Shown here in pieces: positions 13,601 to 26,500 of a stretch of DNA of 64,000 nt (position 1 is the first letter of the stretch; the number at the start of each line of letters is the position of its first letter). The translations under genes were made by a program, and so were the position numbers. This stretch comes from Litomosoides sigmodontis. Lineage: Eukaryota; Nematoda; Chromadorea; Rhabditida; Onchocercidae. The stretch spans positions 7,731,823 to 7,795,822 of the forward strand of contig OY718803.1 of assembly GCA_963070105.1 (NCBI GenBank), read 5' to 3'. Under the pieces are notes generated by a model. The model worked only from the letters and a program-made list of their open reading frames with translations, was not told the DNA's origin and did not search any database.

Positions 13601-14733
13601 TAAGACTTTATTTTTAGTAATTTTATTTTGGATTCAACGTCACTGTCTTGCCATTTCATTCCACAATTACAATTAGCATATCAGAGATGAATTCAAAATT
13701 AATATTTTTTTCTTTCATGGAAAAAAGTCGTAAGGGGAACACATGAAATACCTTACGTAAAAGACAGTTTTAAAATATGATATGAAATGCGTCGGAGGAA
13801 ATGATAGCTAATTGTTTGTAAAAACGCTAAATGCAAAATAAAAGCATCAAAGATCAAATTAGGCGATACGGTCGCACAAACAATGTAACAGCTTCTTACT
13901 CCGTTGTTGAGTGGTTTGAAATGCTTCTGCATTTTTTTTAAATATGAAATTTTGGCCTGAATTTTTCTGCACGTTCTAACTAACCGAAACACTTAATCTG
14001 CTAGTTTCACTGCAAAAAAATAATTTAAATATCAACGACGACTCTCCTTTTTGCTAATTCCAACCTAATCTTTCAGGTCAACAACGTGCACCTAAATGTT
14101 TGCTTTGTTTGAGTTAAATTTGTTACCTGACAAGTACAAAGAAATATTTCATTCTTCTATCAATTCATAGTTTAAAGCATCTCATTTAGCTGGATCAGTT
14201 TATCAGTTGTTGTAAACAAATCTCTCCATCTCTTCCTTCCTCCCACCCACTCACTTCCAAATCCGATTTTCCCATCAATTTCAACGGTTACTGAGTCGTT
14301 AGCTCGTACTATCAATTTATTGATTAACAACTCGTTTAATTATTTGCTCTAAGTATTAATCAATTTCGATTTAAAAGTATTCGCACTCTTTTTACGCATA
14401 TTCGATCAGAATTGGTAAACAAGCGGTGTCACGTGGATTATTGATTATAAATCATAGGATCTGAAATTTTAACATTTAGCTGCTCAGCTTCCTCAGTGAT
14501 CTCTGGAAGCTTTCGATCTGATTGATTGTTGGCAGATTTTTTCATAGTAATGATGCCATATTTAAATGATGCTCTTGCTAAATTACGATTACACCTGAGC
14601 CGAGGCTCGTCATCCTTGTTCATTCTAACCTCATTTCAACAAAAATCTAATTTAGCACTGAAAATTAGAATGAGTGATGGAACCAAATATTATTGAAATG
14701 CTGCGATATCCACTTAGGCTTTCATAATCCGAA
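7672..14733. other. Long gene-free spacer (or 5' intron of the TRPA gene)
   Basis: About 7 kb without a coding segment I can support on either strand. Reading frames are short, lack family motifs and do not sit between good splice sites. A short GA run lies at about 9757-9770. I looked for ankyrin-repeat exons (TPLH / LLxxGA patterns) belonging to the channel gene downstream and saw none, though very short exons could be missed by eye. Confidence 0.5.
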
Positions 14734-14895
14734 ATGAAGCAATCGACAGTGGAAATTCCAGAACTTACAAGATTAACGTCGAGCAGCGATGAAACACTAA
14801 ATCCGTTTGTTCTTGAATATTTACTTAGACAAAAAGAGAGTGCTGAAGTTGATCGATCTTTCTCGTACTATCTAGAGATATCTCACTTAGTCTGA
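14734..14895 (+). other. Candidate 5' exon upstream of the TRPA gene (unproven)
   Basis: An open frame of 53 codons from ATG at 14734 to a TGA near 14895. It has a balanced, protein-like composition, beginning MKQSTVEIPELTRL and continuing with NPFVLEYLLRQKESAEVDRS. An acceptor-like cacttag lies about 16 bases before the ATG. No internal GT gives the phase needed by the exon at 15281 with a good donor consensus; the only phase match is GAGA|GTGCTG. It could be the first coding exon of the channel gene, a short peptide gene, or chance. Confidence 0.25.
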
Positions 14896-15280
14896 TACTT
14901 TATCTAAATAAAGTTTTATTTTGAAATTAGCTAGAAGCTCTTAGGGCATTTTTTGAAAATGTTATCATAGTTCCTCAGATAACTGTGAAATGATAAGTTA
15001 ATATTAATGAGTGGTAATGCGCAACTGTCGATTAGTGATATAAGTACATCTAATTATGTTGTTATCTAATGATTGTTTGCTGTAACTAACAGAATTCAAA
15101 TGCACTTATTTTCCAGTAATGTAAACATAAACAACAATTCAGTCAATGAAGCTATAAACAACTGTAAAGCAATGATATTGAAATTGACTGATACTAAATT
15201 GTAATGAAAATTTAAAAATTAAAATTGACTCATTTAACTGATGCTAAAATAGACTCGTAATTTATTTATTGTAAATTCAG

Positions 15281-18200
15281 AAAGAAATATAATTGTATTT
15301 GGGAAAGGAGGAGAAATTGGTAGTGTTGTATGTTGTAGATGTAGCAGAGATTTCTACAACAGTCGCACACGAAGGCTGCAGTCAGACGATCGAACTGTTT
15401 ACTTCTTTCGATATGGTAAAGTCTAATCCGATAATTATGTAATATTAGCTATTATATGTGTATATATAATAAAAGTTGAAATTTAAAAAAAGCCTTAGAA
15501 GTTGTTGAAATTTAAAATATCATCTGGCTGTTGCAAAACAGGTTGTTGCAATGAGGTGGAAATTATTTTGCTAAAAATTATCATGTATTTTTTGGATTAA
15601 TTCTACTCTGGCATAAAAATGGATGATGAATCTTAAGACTAATTGTTGATTTATTATTACAGATGGTGCAGAGGAAGGTGAAGAAATAATAAGTTGGCAC
15701 GAACTGAAGCACTTGGTAATTTTTGAATAAAATGATCGAACGAACAATGCATGGCATGTGTCAGGCATAAATAATTTTCCCTTGGAGAAATTTAAAATTT
15801 ATTTTAAATTAAAAAAGAATTTGCAGAGAGATAACCGTCGATGGAATGTAATTCGACATCCGATGATATTGAATTTTGTAAATGAAATACTTCTCTCACA
15901 GGCCTATTTTTATCTCATGCACATTTTATCCTATTTGGTATTTCTGCTTTTACTCTCAAGTTACATTTTTGACAAAAGTAGTACGCAAGATATTCTCTCG
16001 ACGTTATTCCTAACCGTTTTTGGATTTCATTTGGTATGTGTTTTATAAATCATTTTTGAAAAATTTTTTATAAATTATTTTTGTTTTTTATGAATCATTT
16101 TCCTTTTTCATTTTGATAGGCTTCTTCGATAGCAAAAAAAGCATTCATAAAAGTTGGCAAAAAAGTTTTAAAATGAAAACTTCGTACTCTCGTAGAACGA
16201 AGGAAATTTGAATTTTAATGATCCGTTTAAATAAACAAAAAATAAATCATTGAAGGTGTGATTATTGGAAAATTGAAATTATCACGTGAACGTTTTCTCC
16301 TTTCACGGTTGTTGCAGATAGTAAAATGTGCTGTAAAATTGCAAGGAGGTAGGATTAGCAAATGGTTCGTGTTATCTTACTCCTTCAATGTGATCACGTA
16401 CATTGCTACCTTTCTCTTCATTTGGACGCCACTGCTATTTTCCTACAATGACTACAACTCTGATTTAAAGGTTCTTTCTTCTCCTTGAAAGTTTTGAATC
16501 GAATTGGAAGTTTCACTGAACATTTGCTGAAATAGTTGCTTGGATTAAGGTCTACGAACAAATTATCATTAATAAGTTTCATTTGATAATTTCAATTGTA
16601 TTTGCAGCACTTCATCACCTGGTTACTACCAATCATTTCAATCATTTCGGCATGGATCAACTTCCTGCACATCCTTCGAAAATCACCATACGGTATTTAC
16701 ATCCTCATGCTCTCACGTATCCTTTACTCATTCTGTCAGGTAATTTCTCATTTTCACTGATTGATCAATCGTTTCTTCTTATTGGTTTGTAACGATTTAT
16801 TAATTAATAGATTCATGCTTAATTTTAACAATACATCTAGTTCTGTTCTCTCTCTCTCCCTCTCTGTCTCTCCTTCCTCTCCCTTCTGCTGCAGTTGTAT
16901 TTGCTGTAATACTTTAAATTTTGATGAAAGCAAATATTAAATTGACATTTTGGTACTAACAATTCTTTCGATTCATCTAATTCTCCTTCTCCGCCATCCA
17001 TGTGATCGCCCTTTTTCGTTATCCGTCCCATTTCATTTTAACGAAATGCTTCTGCAATACTCAGTTAATCGTTACGGCGATGAAATTCGTCATAAATCTG
17101 ATGAAGCAGAAAATCTGTTGCTAAAACATTTTGCATTATTCCACTATAAATCATTAAAATTAAATTTCTTTATTCCAATCGATCCATTTCTCATCCTTTG
17201 CTTCTTATTTATAAAATGTTAATAATTTTTCAAGAATATTGGAAACACTTAAAACGCGCCTACAGCACTGATAGGTAGTGATGATCAGTGCATGTTAATG
17301 GTGCTGATAAGCGTTGTAGTGATAGCGAGGGTGATAACAATGATGAAATGCTGCAGATTGCGATAATATGGATTCCGACACTTCTTGCGTTCGCATTCGC
17401 TTTCCATCTCGTTATGCGGAACAGCGGCCAAGAGCCCTGGGAGGCTGGAGACGTGGTACGTCGTCACATTTGCATTCTCTGAAGGAAATTTCGAAATTAA
17501 AACGCCAATGCAATATTTCATATTTTGAAGTTTTCATACAATTTTGTCTATGAGAGAGAGGAAATTCATTTCACAGTGATATTCAAAGGATTAACGTACG
17601 AGTGAGTGTGCTTAATCGATAAGTCAATTCGTTGCTACTTTCAGTTCTCACAAAATGCTACAGTATCCCAGAAACTGCTAATGATACTGCAAGCCATCAC
17701 AAAAACATCAGCTATGATGATCGGTTATTTTACTGCTTTTTTTTTCCCCCATTCTTTCCCTCTTTTCTTTCAGCGAGCAAAACATTTCTGTTTTTGTACA
17801 GCTCAAATGATTTTGCAATCTTAAAAGAATTAAATTTTTAAATTAAAGGTGAAGTGGATGCGGACAATGTGCTAGAACGTAAAGAATGGATACCAAATTT
17901 GCTTCTATTAGCATTTGAAATAAGTACGGTCATACTACTGATGAATTTAATGGTTAGTGTCACATTTTCCATTAAATTCATTCATTCTCATAAAATGAAT
18001 TTGGTGATAATTGCAGATATCACTAGCAGTTGGTGATGTAAATGAGCTTCGTCAAACTGCCCAGGAAAAATTGCTTGACATCAAAGTTAGTCCGCCTTCT
18101 TTCCTCTTTCACTTTCACAAATCTCTTGTCTTTGAGTCTTTGAGTTAGCATAAATGTGAGAACCTTTTGAGAGCGAAGAGTGAAGGACCTGAAGAATCAC

Positions 18201-19107
18201 TTTTGTTTTTAGGTAAATTTTGCAATCGAAGCTTTGCAATTATCAGAATCGTGTGATTGCTTAACACCGTATATCAGTATGCTTCATGACAGGAAAACTA
18301 ACAATGTCCTTGTGATCCATAACGATGGTACCACATTTACCACATGGATGGATGTTAAATTTGACGGTAGGAATATGGCGCAAATTGACATTGTTATTGA
18401 AATGCCTATCTTTTTCCTTATTCAATTATAATTAATTACTTTTGAGGCGCAGATAACTTTGGCGTTTCCAAGCAGAACGCCACTCAAAGAGAATGCGCGA
18501 AGGAGTTGGCTATCAGGTAGTTGTTTATCAATTAACAGTAAGTGCAGTAGCATAGAGTCTGCATAGCAGAAGCAAAATTATACTTACTGTGGTTTAAATT
18601 TGAATTGAACTTGTTTTTAGGGATTCAACTGGGAATGTTGCAGCTAATTATGAATGTGGCAGAATGGGCGTAGGTGACGAGAGTGGACATAACGCACACC
18701 AGCATGAAATGAATGGAAGAAATGCGCCGGATTTGTTGCATAATGTTTGATCTTTCCTCGTTCCTTCGAAAAGGAAGCAATTTTTTTGAAAGAATTGAAA
18801 TAAACTGACAGATCAAAGAAATAGTCAGTAAGCGCATTTATGCTGTTTTCAGATATATCATCTTCAATTTCCACCTAGCGATCGACGAATGCGTTTGCTT
18901 AAAAAAGGAATAGTTGGTCGGGCAGTGGAGATTACGCTGGATGGTGCAGTAATAGAGCTTATCGAAAGTATCGAATCAGGAATTCAGCCTTTTGAGGGTA
19001 CCATGGATAAGTGGCATACGGAGATCGATGACGATCCTGAAAGTTACGGGCGGAAATTTGCACGATGGCTGATTGGTTTTGACTGGTCAAATTTGCTACA
19101 ATTATAA
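15281..19107 (+). CDS. trpa: TRPA-type cation channel, transmembrane core and C-terminus (N-terminus unresolved)
   Basis: Predicted plasma-membrane non-selective cation channel of the TRPA family (thermal or chemical sensing). Phase-consistent exons: 15281-15415, 15663-15715, 15827-16033, 16318-16470, 16608-16739, 17357-17455, 17645-17723, 17849-17952, 18017-18085, 18213-18366, 18453-18516, 18621-18669, 18853-19107. S1 is YLVFLLLLSSYIF, S2 FNVITYIATFLFIW, S3 WLLPIISIISAWINFL, and the S4-S5 linker RKSPYGIYILMLSRILYSF. S5 is WIPTLLAFAFAFHLVM. The pore helix and filter region is ITKTSAMMIGEVD, and S6 is FEISTVILLMNLMISLAVGD followed by the TRP-like helix NELRQTAQEKLLDIK. TRPA proteins normally carry many N-terminal ankyrin repeats; the first two exons here show none and are the least certain. 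AATAAA lies at 19336-19341. The family call is strong for the membrane core; paralogue identity (TRPA1 or a divergent TRPA) is open. Confidence 0.85.
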
Positions 19108-19744
19108 TTGCGCATTAAAACTTATGATTTGGAATTATTTGAAAACGAAGATTGTAACATAACTCTTATCCTAGCAGTACCCATTAACACAGCTCTATCT
19201 TACTTTAGCACTCCCAAAAATGGCTCAATACATGAAGCTGTCTTCTCTCCGTATCCTTGCCATTTCGCATTCAAACTGTCCTTAAAAGGAAAGTATTCAA
19301 TTCCCTCAGTTTGAGAGTATCGCAAAAAAAATGGAAATAAATTTGACAACGTCGAGTTCGTTCTTTTGGTCTCAGTAGACTCGATCACTTTTGACATTGT
19401 TTTGCAATAGTTTAATTGCAATAGTGCACTCAACTTCCATCGACAAATAAAATTTGACAAATTCAAAAACTTAAGAGCATTCCGGCATTCAGATTGCAAT
19501 TAAAAATGAATTATCAGTGATGTGAAATGAAGAAGTTATTAAAAGTCAAGCAATTATGAGGGAGAAGTAATCAACCAAATGTGATGCTAAGAATGAACCA
19601 CAATCCAGTGAAATTAATAAATTCGGTTAAGTCAAAGAAAAATTGCTGATTTGAGGAAGTAGAAGAAGAAGAAAATCACATGTACTTTGCAAATTTACAC
19701 TGAAAAAGTCGTTGACGTGAGCGGCTTATACTTGTCCACCGTGA
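19108..19744. other. 3' flank of the TRPA gene, no gene seen
   Basis: Contains the probable 3' UTR and AATAAA of the channel gene. Beyond that I see only AT-rich sequence with no coding or repeat structure. Confidence 0.5.
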
Positions 19745-19977
19745 ACCTTTTTCGAATTTGACGCCACTCTTTGTTTTCATCATAGCTCCAACTCATTCGA
19801 GTACATCCCTGCAATCGGATCTTCGCTTTTCCTCTCTCACGCTCTCTTGCTAAGGGAAGCAATTTCGTACAAAATTACAAATTTCCAGCCATACCTTTCA
19901 CCAATGGTTGATCACTTCTCCGACTAATAATATTCTGACTGGGATCTTTGATCGTCACGGAAACCGTTTCCGAGTGA
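19745..19977 (-). pseudogene. Inverted fragment of the TEP gene (exon 4 - intron - exon 5)
   Basis: Read on the minus strand, this matches the end of TEP exon 4 (codons for [11 protein letters not shown]), the whole following intron, and the start of exon 5 (codons for GMYSNELEL). After a short internal gap it matches the part coding for KTKSG. The corresponding copy A positions are about 21670-21935. The intron is retained, so it was copied as DNA and not from mRNA. It has point differences and no complete frame, and it lies about 350 bases before copy A's duplicated block. No counterpart is seen upstream of copy B. Confidence 0.85.
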
Positions 19978-20092
19978 AATTTTTACCATTATTAATCCAC
20001 TCAAGCTGCTTTTCAAGAGTGACGTAAAGGAGGAGTCCAACGGTCGTGCAGCGCGATATTTAAACATTTCAATTTCTCTCTTTCACCCCATT

Positions 20093-20558
20093 TGCAATTG
20101 CAAGAAGCTATTGAAGTGGCCCTTTTTTTTTGTTTATTGCAGTGCAATTAACTGATGGGATGTTGAAAGTCGTAAAGTTATCATTTCCAGAGCTCTCGCA
20201 ATCTCTCCCAGTTATCATCTCCACGGAACTAATGAGAAGACACCCCCTAAATTTTAGAGCGAAACCTTTCAAGCATGTATTTCATACCACCGATTTAAAG
20301 ATTAGAAGAGATCAATTCTTAGATTTAAACTAATATTAGTAGCAACGAACTTCTGGCGAGAAATTATTTACTCCCTCTTCTTCCACTGTCCACAAAAATC
20401 AGTGGACAGTAGCAGGGGTTTTTGCTGTTCGACCGCAACAACATCCATCCGTACTACACTTTCTATCGTTGTTCTTTGGCGTGCGTTTTCCAGGTGGACA
20501 CTTCCAGAAAGACAGTCAATCGGTCGATCGATTGATCCTTTAAAAACAAATACTTAAT
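20093..20558 (+). promoter_or_regulatory. 5' flank of TEP copy A, shared with copy B; candidate SL acceptor
   Basis: The close match to the region before copy B starts here (gcaattgcaagaagc; copy B counterpart from 37497). A 67-codon frame at 20130-20333 is present in both copies but has no family features and is probably not coding. An acceptor-like gcgttttccag ends at 20493, 65 bases before the TEP start codon, and could be the trans-splice site. Promoter elements cannot be named from sequence alone. Confidence 0.4.
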
Positions 20559-23500
20559 ATGTGGCTGTTCTGCCTCATTGTCGTAGCCTTACGTAGCGCA
20601 ACAGTCTTTGCCATCCTGAAACCAATTTCGCATCAATCAACCAATGACAGACCTGAACAAACATAGTAAATTTTTACTACATTTCATTTTGTGGTTTACT
20701 AAAAGTCTCGGATGACGGCTACTAGTTAGTTAGCTTCGCATCACATCAAATATCTATAACGATTAATTAATAGGAAGAAAGAGTGTGAGATTGATGAACT
20801 CATGAAATGCCTTATACATTTGGAGCATTACAAAAATGGCGTATTGTTGAGCGGTGTGAAATGAAGTTCTGAAATTTCAGTCCTGGAACATATCTGGTGA
20901 TTGCACCTAAGGTGGTAAGGCCAAGTTTGCCGTACGCTGTTTCAGTGAATATACTGAAAAGCTCGGAAGTCGAGCACATCGTAAGAGTTGAAATACGAAC
21001 TGCACAGAATGACACAGTTGGAGCGCGTGTTGTGAATAATGTCAAAACAGGTTACCACTATTATCACCCACCTGATCGTCTAGCTGTTTCTTTTCTTTGG
21101 CTAATTGGCTATTTCAGGTCAAGATGATTTCAGGTTTTTGTGTTCTTATATTGAAAAAATGCAAAAAAGAAGTGGGAAATTATGAAGAACACGGACCGTT
21201 CAGGTTTTAGGATTAAAATGCACTTTAAAAGTCAGTAAGATAAATAAAATCGTTTGGTTATTCGTTGTGAGTTATGATCACTACGGCTTAAAACGCTTTC
21301 ATTTCGTATTGAGTCCAATCTAAGTAATTATTGATTGATCAATTCTAGGAGTACCACAAACAGTAACGATCGACGGATTATCACCTAAAACTCTGTTACC
21401 TGCTCCATCCTATAAAGTATATGTGAGAGGCGAGACATTGAGTTCAAAGATTTTATTCGAGAATGAGCAAGACGTCCTTTTTGACGAGAAATCACTTTCC
21501 ATCTTTGTGCAAACCGACAAAGCAATCTACAAGCCTGGATCAGTTGGTCTGTTCTTATGCCTCATCGATTCATAATTTCACTCAAATGATCGACCGTATG
21601 TCACGGACGTTGCAAAAATTGCAGTGCGATATCGTATAGTAGTGGTGACACCTGATTTGAAGCCCTATTCGGAAACGGTTTCCGTGACGATCAAAGATCC
21701 CAATCAGAACATTATTAGTCAGAGAAGTGATCAACCATTGGTGAAAGGTATGGCTGGAAATTTGTAATTTTGTACGAAATTGCACCCCTTAGCAAGAGAG
21801 CGTGAGAGAGGAAAAGCGAAGATCCGATTGCAGGGATGTACTCGAATGAGTTGGAGCTGTCCGTGGAACCACCGCTCGGTGACTGGCAGATAATGGTGAA
21901 AACAAAAAGTGGTATCAAATTCGAGAAGGACTTCATGGTCGATAAATATGTACTCCCGAAATTTGAAGTAAACGTGAAGACGCCAAATTTTATTACTGTC
22001 AACGATGACCTGAGCGTTCATGTTGAGGCCAAGTAAAATCCGTTTATACTTTAGATTGGTTCATCTATTTCGATAGAAGAATTGAATTATTAATTTTACA
22101 CGTACCAGTGTTAGTTGAGGTAAAATTGATAAAAATTCCGCACTTACTATCTACTGCTGCAGGTACACGTACGGAAAGGGAGTGTCCGGTAAGGCTAAGG
22201 TAACTTTGGAATTACCTTGGCATCATTTCATGATACCAGTTGTAGTTTCGGAGGATGGATCTCTTCAAAAGGTTTCAGCATAATTCTTCATTTTCATTCG
22301 ACCTTTCACGAAATCGCTTACATAAGGCTTCATTCATATGGAGGAGAGATGGCCTGTCGGATTACGACTCATAATCCGATATTTTAGGTAGAAGAAGAGA
22401 ACGTTATTGAGAGAACGGTGAATTTGAATAATATGGGAGAAGCTACGATTGTTTTTGCAAACGACGAATTGAAAAAGCGTAAATTAGTCACTGCGTATGG
22501 CGGAAGTTCAGTGAGAATTATTGCCGTAGTTACGGAAGATTTGACTGATATTAAGAGGAATGCTACCGCACAGGTAATCTTTGTTATCATTTTTGCCTGT
22601 TAACAAAAAATTTTGAATGTATTGAATGTTTTAAGATTGTTGCTTATCGGCATGATGTCAAGTTGGATATGGAAAAGCAAGGTGAAACATTTAAACCAGG
22701 TCTCGGTTATAATGTTGTCATTACGCTGAAACAAATGGATGACACGCCGGTCAAGGCTGCCATACCTAAACGCGTACAGGTAATGCATATATCTCAAGGA
22801 TGTCATTAATTACCATATTTTAATGGAAGCATTTCACAAGTTGATGACGTGGCGGGAAGCATTTCGCCGTCGGTCTCTCATTTTCAACTGTCGTAGAGAA
22901 GTGGTTCAACATTTCAGGTGACAACATTTTACAACAACGTTTACACCGCCGATTCGATGACACTGCAAGGAGAGAAAAAAGTGAAAATTGTGGATTTGGA
23001 CGCTCACGGAAGTGCGGTAATTACGTTGCAACCACCGAATAACTGCACCGATGCTCGCGTTGAAGTTACTTTTCATTCTATCATAATCTTAATTATTAAG
23101 TACTTCGTTCCGTCATTCTAGCACTTCTTTCACGGTAGAATTTCGAAACTTTTGAAATTGTTTTCCACTTGTCTATGCCGTGTCTGACATTAGATTTTCC
23201 AGTACTTTCTTTAATCGACTATTGCAGTACAGAAACTGAGGTAAATAAATTTTCAGCTAAGTGATTTACCACTTACCTATATTAGCAATTTTACTGTACT
23301 GCAGGCGCATTATGACCGTTCCGGAAAGGACGATTTCAACGATACGAGCATTTATTCAGTTCTTTACATCGAGGCGGCCAAAAGTCCATCAAATAATTTT
23401 CTACAATTAATTGCCGATCATACCGGTGTTGTTGATACGGGGAAAACACTCTCATTTACTGTCAAAGCTACCGAACCATTATCTACAATTACTTATCAGG

Positions 23501-26500
23501 TTGTTAACAACCGATGCTTCTTTATGTTGAAAAGAAGTGCGAACGGTTCTGTTTGGAGAGGGTAGCAATCGGCTAGTTTGCAAGAATCATTCATCTTTGC
23601 GTCCAAAATTTATAAATTTTCACTACAGCACATCATCTTTCCTTGCTATTGTTGTTATCATTGACGGTACACCTCAGGTAGTAGCTCGAGGGTCGGTAAT
23701 TCTCGTCCAACATATGCCAGTGAATGGTGATTTAGCGACAATTACATTCACGGCTACGTCGCAGATGGCACCGAAGGCAATGTTGGTCGCATATGCCGTC
23801 CGTTCATCGAATCAGGAAATTTTAGTCGATGCCACCAACTTCCGGGTTGATGGCTTATTCCAGAATAATGTTAGTTATTTGAAGTTTATAATCATTGATC
23901 GACGCTCTCAACCACTACTTTGATGAATCAATTCAACAAATTGATTGAAGCGGTGGATGAGAAATTCGCATTCGTGCTATCCTTTCTAGGTCTCATTTAC
24001 GGTCGATCGCACTACAGCAGAACCAGGTAGCACGGTAAAATATACCGTAAAAGCAGATCCGAAATCGTATTGCGCTTTACTTGCTGTCGATCAAAGCGTC
24101 TTACTTCTGAAATCTGGGAATGACATTACAAAAGATTTGGTGAGTTTAAATAAATTCACAAGAATTTAAATCTGATTTTTTCTACTTGTAAATCCCAATT
24201 ATTGCAAGAATCGAAAAGGCAAACTGAAGAATGAAAGACGGATACGTAAAACTAATGTTTTACGTCGTATGTCATGCTCGTTAGAAAAATTCAGATTATG
24301 ATTATCCTAATTTTATTGGGAAATGTGTGATTGTTTAATTCTAGGTGGAACAAGATATGGAGCAGTATGATACAACTGTAGCTGGTCGTGATTTCCGACC
24401 GTGGGAAGCTGATGTTTTACGTCAAAGACGATCCATATGGTATCCATGGTGGGGAATTGGTGGTAAAGATGCGGCAACGATTTTAAAAGTTAGACGTTTT
24501 TATTCACTATTTTGGCAAAAGCTTTTTGAGGAGTGAACAACACGAAAGACGAGGTTGTACATTCAAATATTTACAGAACTCAGGTTTGGTCGTTCTAACT
24601 GATGCGCTCCTGTTTCGTGGAATTTATAACGGTGAATGTTTTGTGCAGCTTCAATTTTTCTAGGGCTCATATATTGTTCTAGCATGAAATGCATTGTTAT
24701 GCTTTTCAAAATTTCCAGATTTTCTGTCCACTTTTTGTTCTTAAATTGATGTAATGAAGAAACGGACGAAATGCATGGTTTGCGCCGATATTTAACTTTT
24801 GCAAAAAATATCAGTCATACTGCAGCTACCTATCGAGTTATTGTATGGTGGCTACAATAGGTACTAAAGATGATCATAAGAAGCAGATATGCTAATCATT
24901 CAATTTTTATTATAACAAGCCCTGTAGGCTTTTTTTTGTTTTAGAGGATGAAGTGGATGGTTGTCTAACACTGCGATCTAATGTCGCATATAATTTACCT
25001 AAGATACGGAAATTTTTTCCGGAAACATGGATTTGGAACAATATGCAAACTCGGTACTATTTATCAATCTGCCAACAAAGTTTACCTCTGTCATAAATCT
25101 CATAATCTCATAAACTGATCTTATAAAAAGCGTTATAGTAAATTACGATTAATTAATAGAGATAATTGGAACAGAGGTGTGATGTAAATTCATCACGAAA
25201 ATCTACTTATTTCACTCATAAGTTGTACTCTTGTAATTTATTGCTGCAAACTTTTAACTCTTTCTGAAAACCAAAGATCCCTCGAGAAAAGGATATCTTC
25301 GCACCTCTTATGATTGAATTGTTGAAAAGAGTCAAAAAACTGTACATTAGAGTGGGAAAGGTAACCTTTGCCAAATCAAGTTATTTTTAAGCACAAATAG
25401 ATGAAGGAAACTTCGGCATCGAATAAAACCATTTCAAAATGAAGCATTGTTTGGCAAAGGAAAAGATTTTTTAACTGAAAACAGTTTTTTGAGTTTTTTC
25501 AGCTTTACTTACAATTATTACGTTTCGGCAGTACTTTTGACATTATCACTTTCTCCTCCTGACGCTGAAGAACCCGACACCGTTAGTAGATAATCAAATT
25601 TAAGTATGCAAATTGTCTTCCTGTCCTACACATCTCAAACGCTGTCCCGAGATGTAGCGGACGAGAGACTGAAGATGATGTGTCGATACTTCAATATTTT
25701 GCTATTATTTTAGGGATACTGGAGAAGCTGTCTTTGAGGCAGTCGTTCCGGACACAATAACGTCGTGGGTTGCAAGCGCCTTTGCCATCAACGATGAGGC
25801 TGGTCTTGGAGTTGCTCCATCCATTTCAAAGGTACGCCACCTGTTACGTGAAACTTTTTTCCTTCTCTTACATATTTCACGGTTCTCTTTGAAGTTAGCC
25901 ATTTAAGCCACGCAATTATAGCTAACAGTATTTCGACCGTTCTTCATACGCATCAATCTGCCGTACTCTGTAAAGCGTGGTGAAAAGTTCGCTCTGCAAG
26001 TGCTAATCTTCAATTACATGGACAGCGAACAAGATGTTAGTTTCTCGCTGACAATTGTACTTATCACTTTCTACGTTCATTAACAACATTTAACTCGCAG
26101 CCCTCTTGACAGGTAACTGTAACGTTGAAAGATGGCGATGATATTGGTTATGATTTCCTGCAAAAAGATGGCACTACTAAGAAATTCACTAGGTTAGGCT
26201 ATTTCGAAACTTTTCAATTGCGTTCATTGATATCACTCAAACATACTCAATCAATCTCTCTTATCCTACCGTTCTCGTATTAGTACAAATAATTACCCGT
26301 TTTACAGTAAGAATTTCACTACAGGTGTCTTCCATGTTTTACAGTAAGAATATAAAGGGCAAGAAACACAATGTAAGATTTATATCGATACCGGGCGGTG
26401 GTGTATCGAAAGCAGTTTACTTTCCAATTGTACCAACGAAGATCGGTGATGTGATGCTTTCTGTGATGGCACAATCCGCCATAGCAGGTGATGCGGTAGA

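Noticed and set aside
20130..20333. 67-codon frame before each TEP copy (also 37532-37735)
   Set aside because: Present in both only because the flanks are duplicated; it lacks a start context and family motifs and probably lies in the 5' flank or UTR.
21715..22021. Minus-strand frames of about 95 codons over TEP exon 5 (also 39067-39373)
   Set aside because: Antisense shadows of a real exon.
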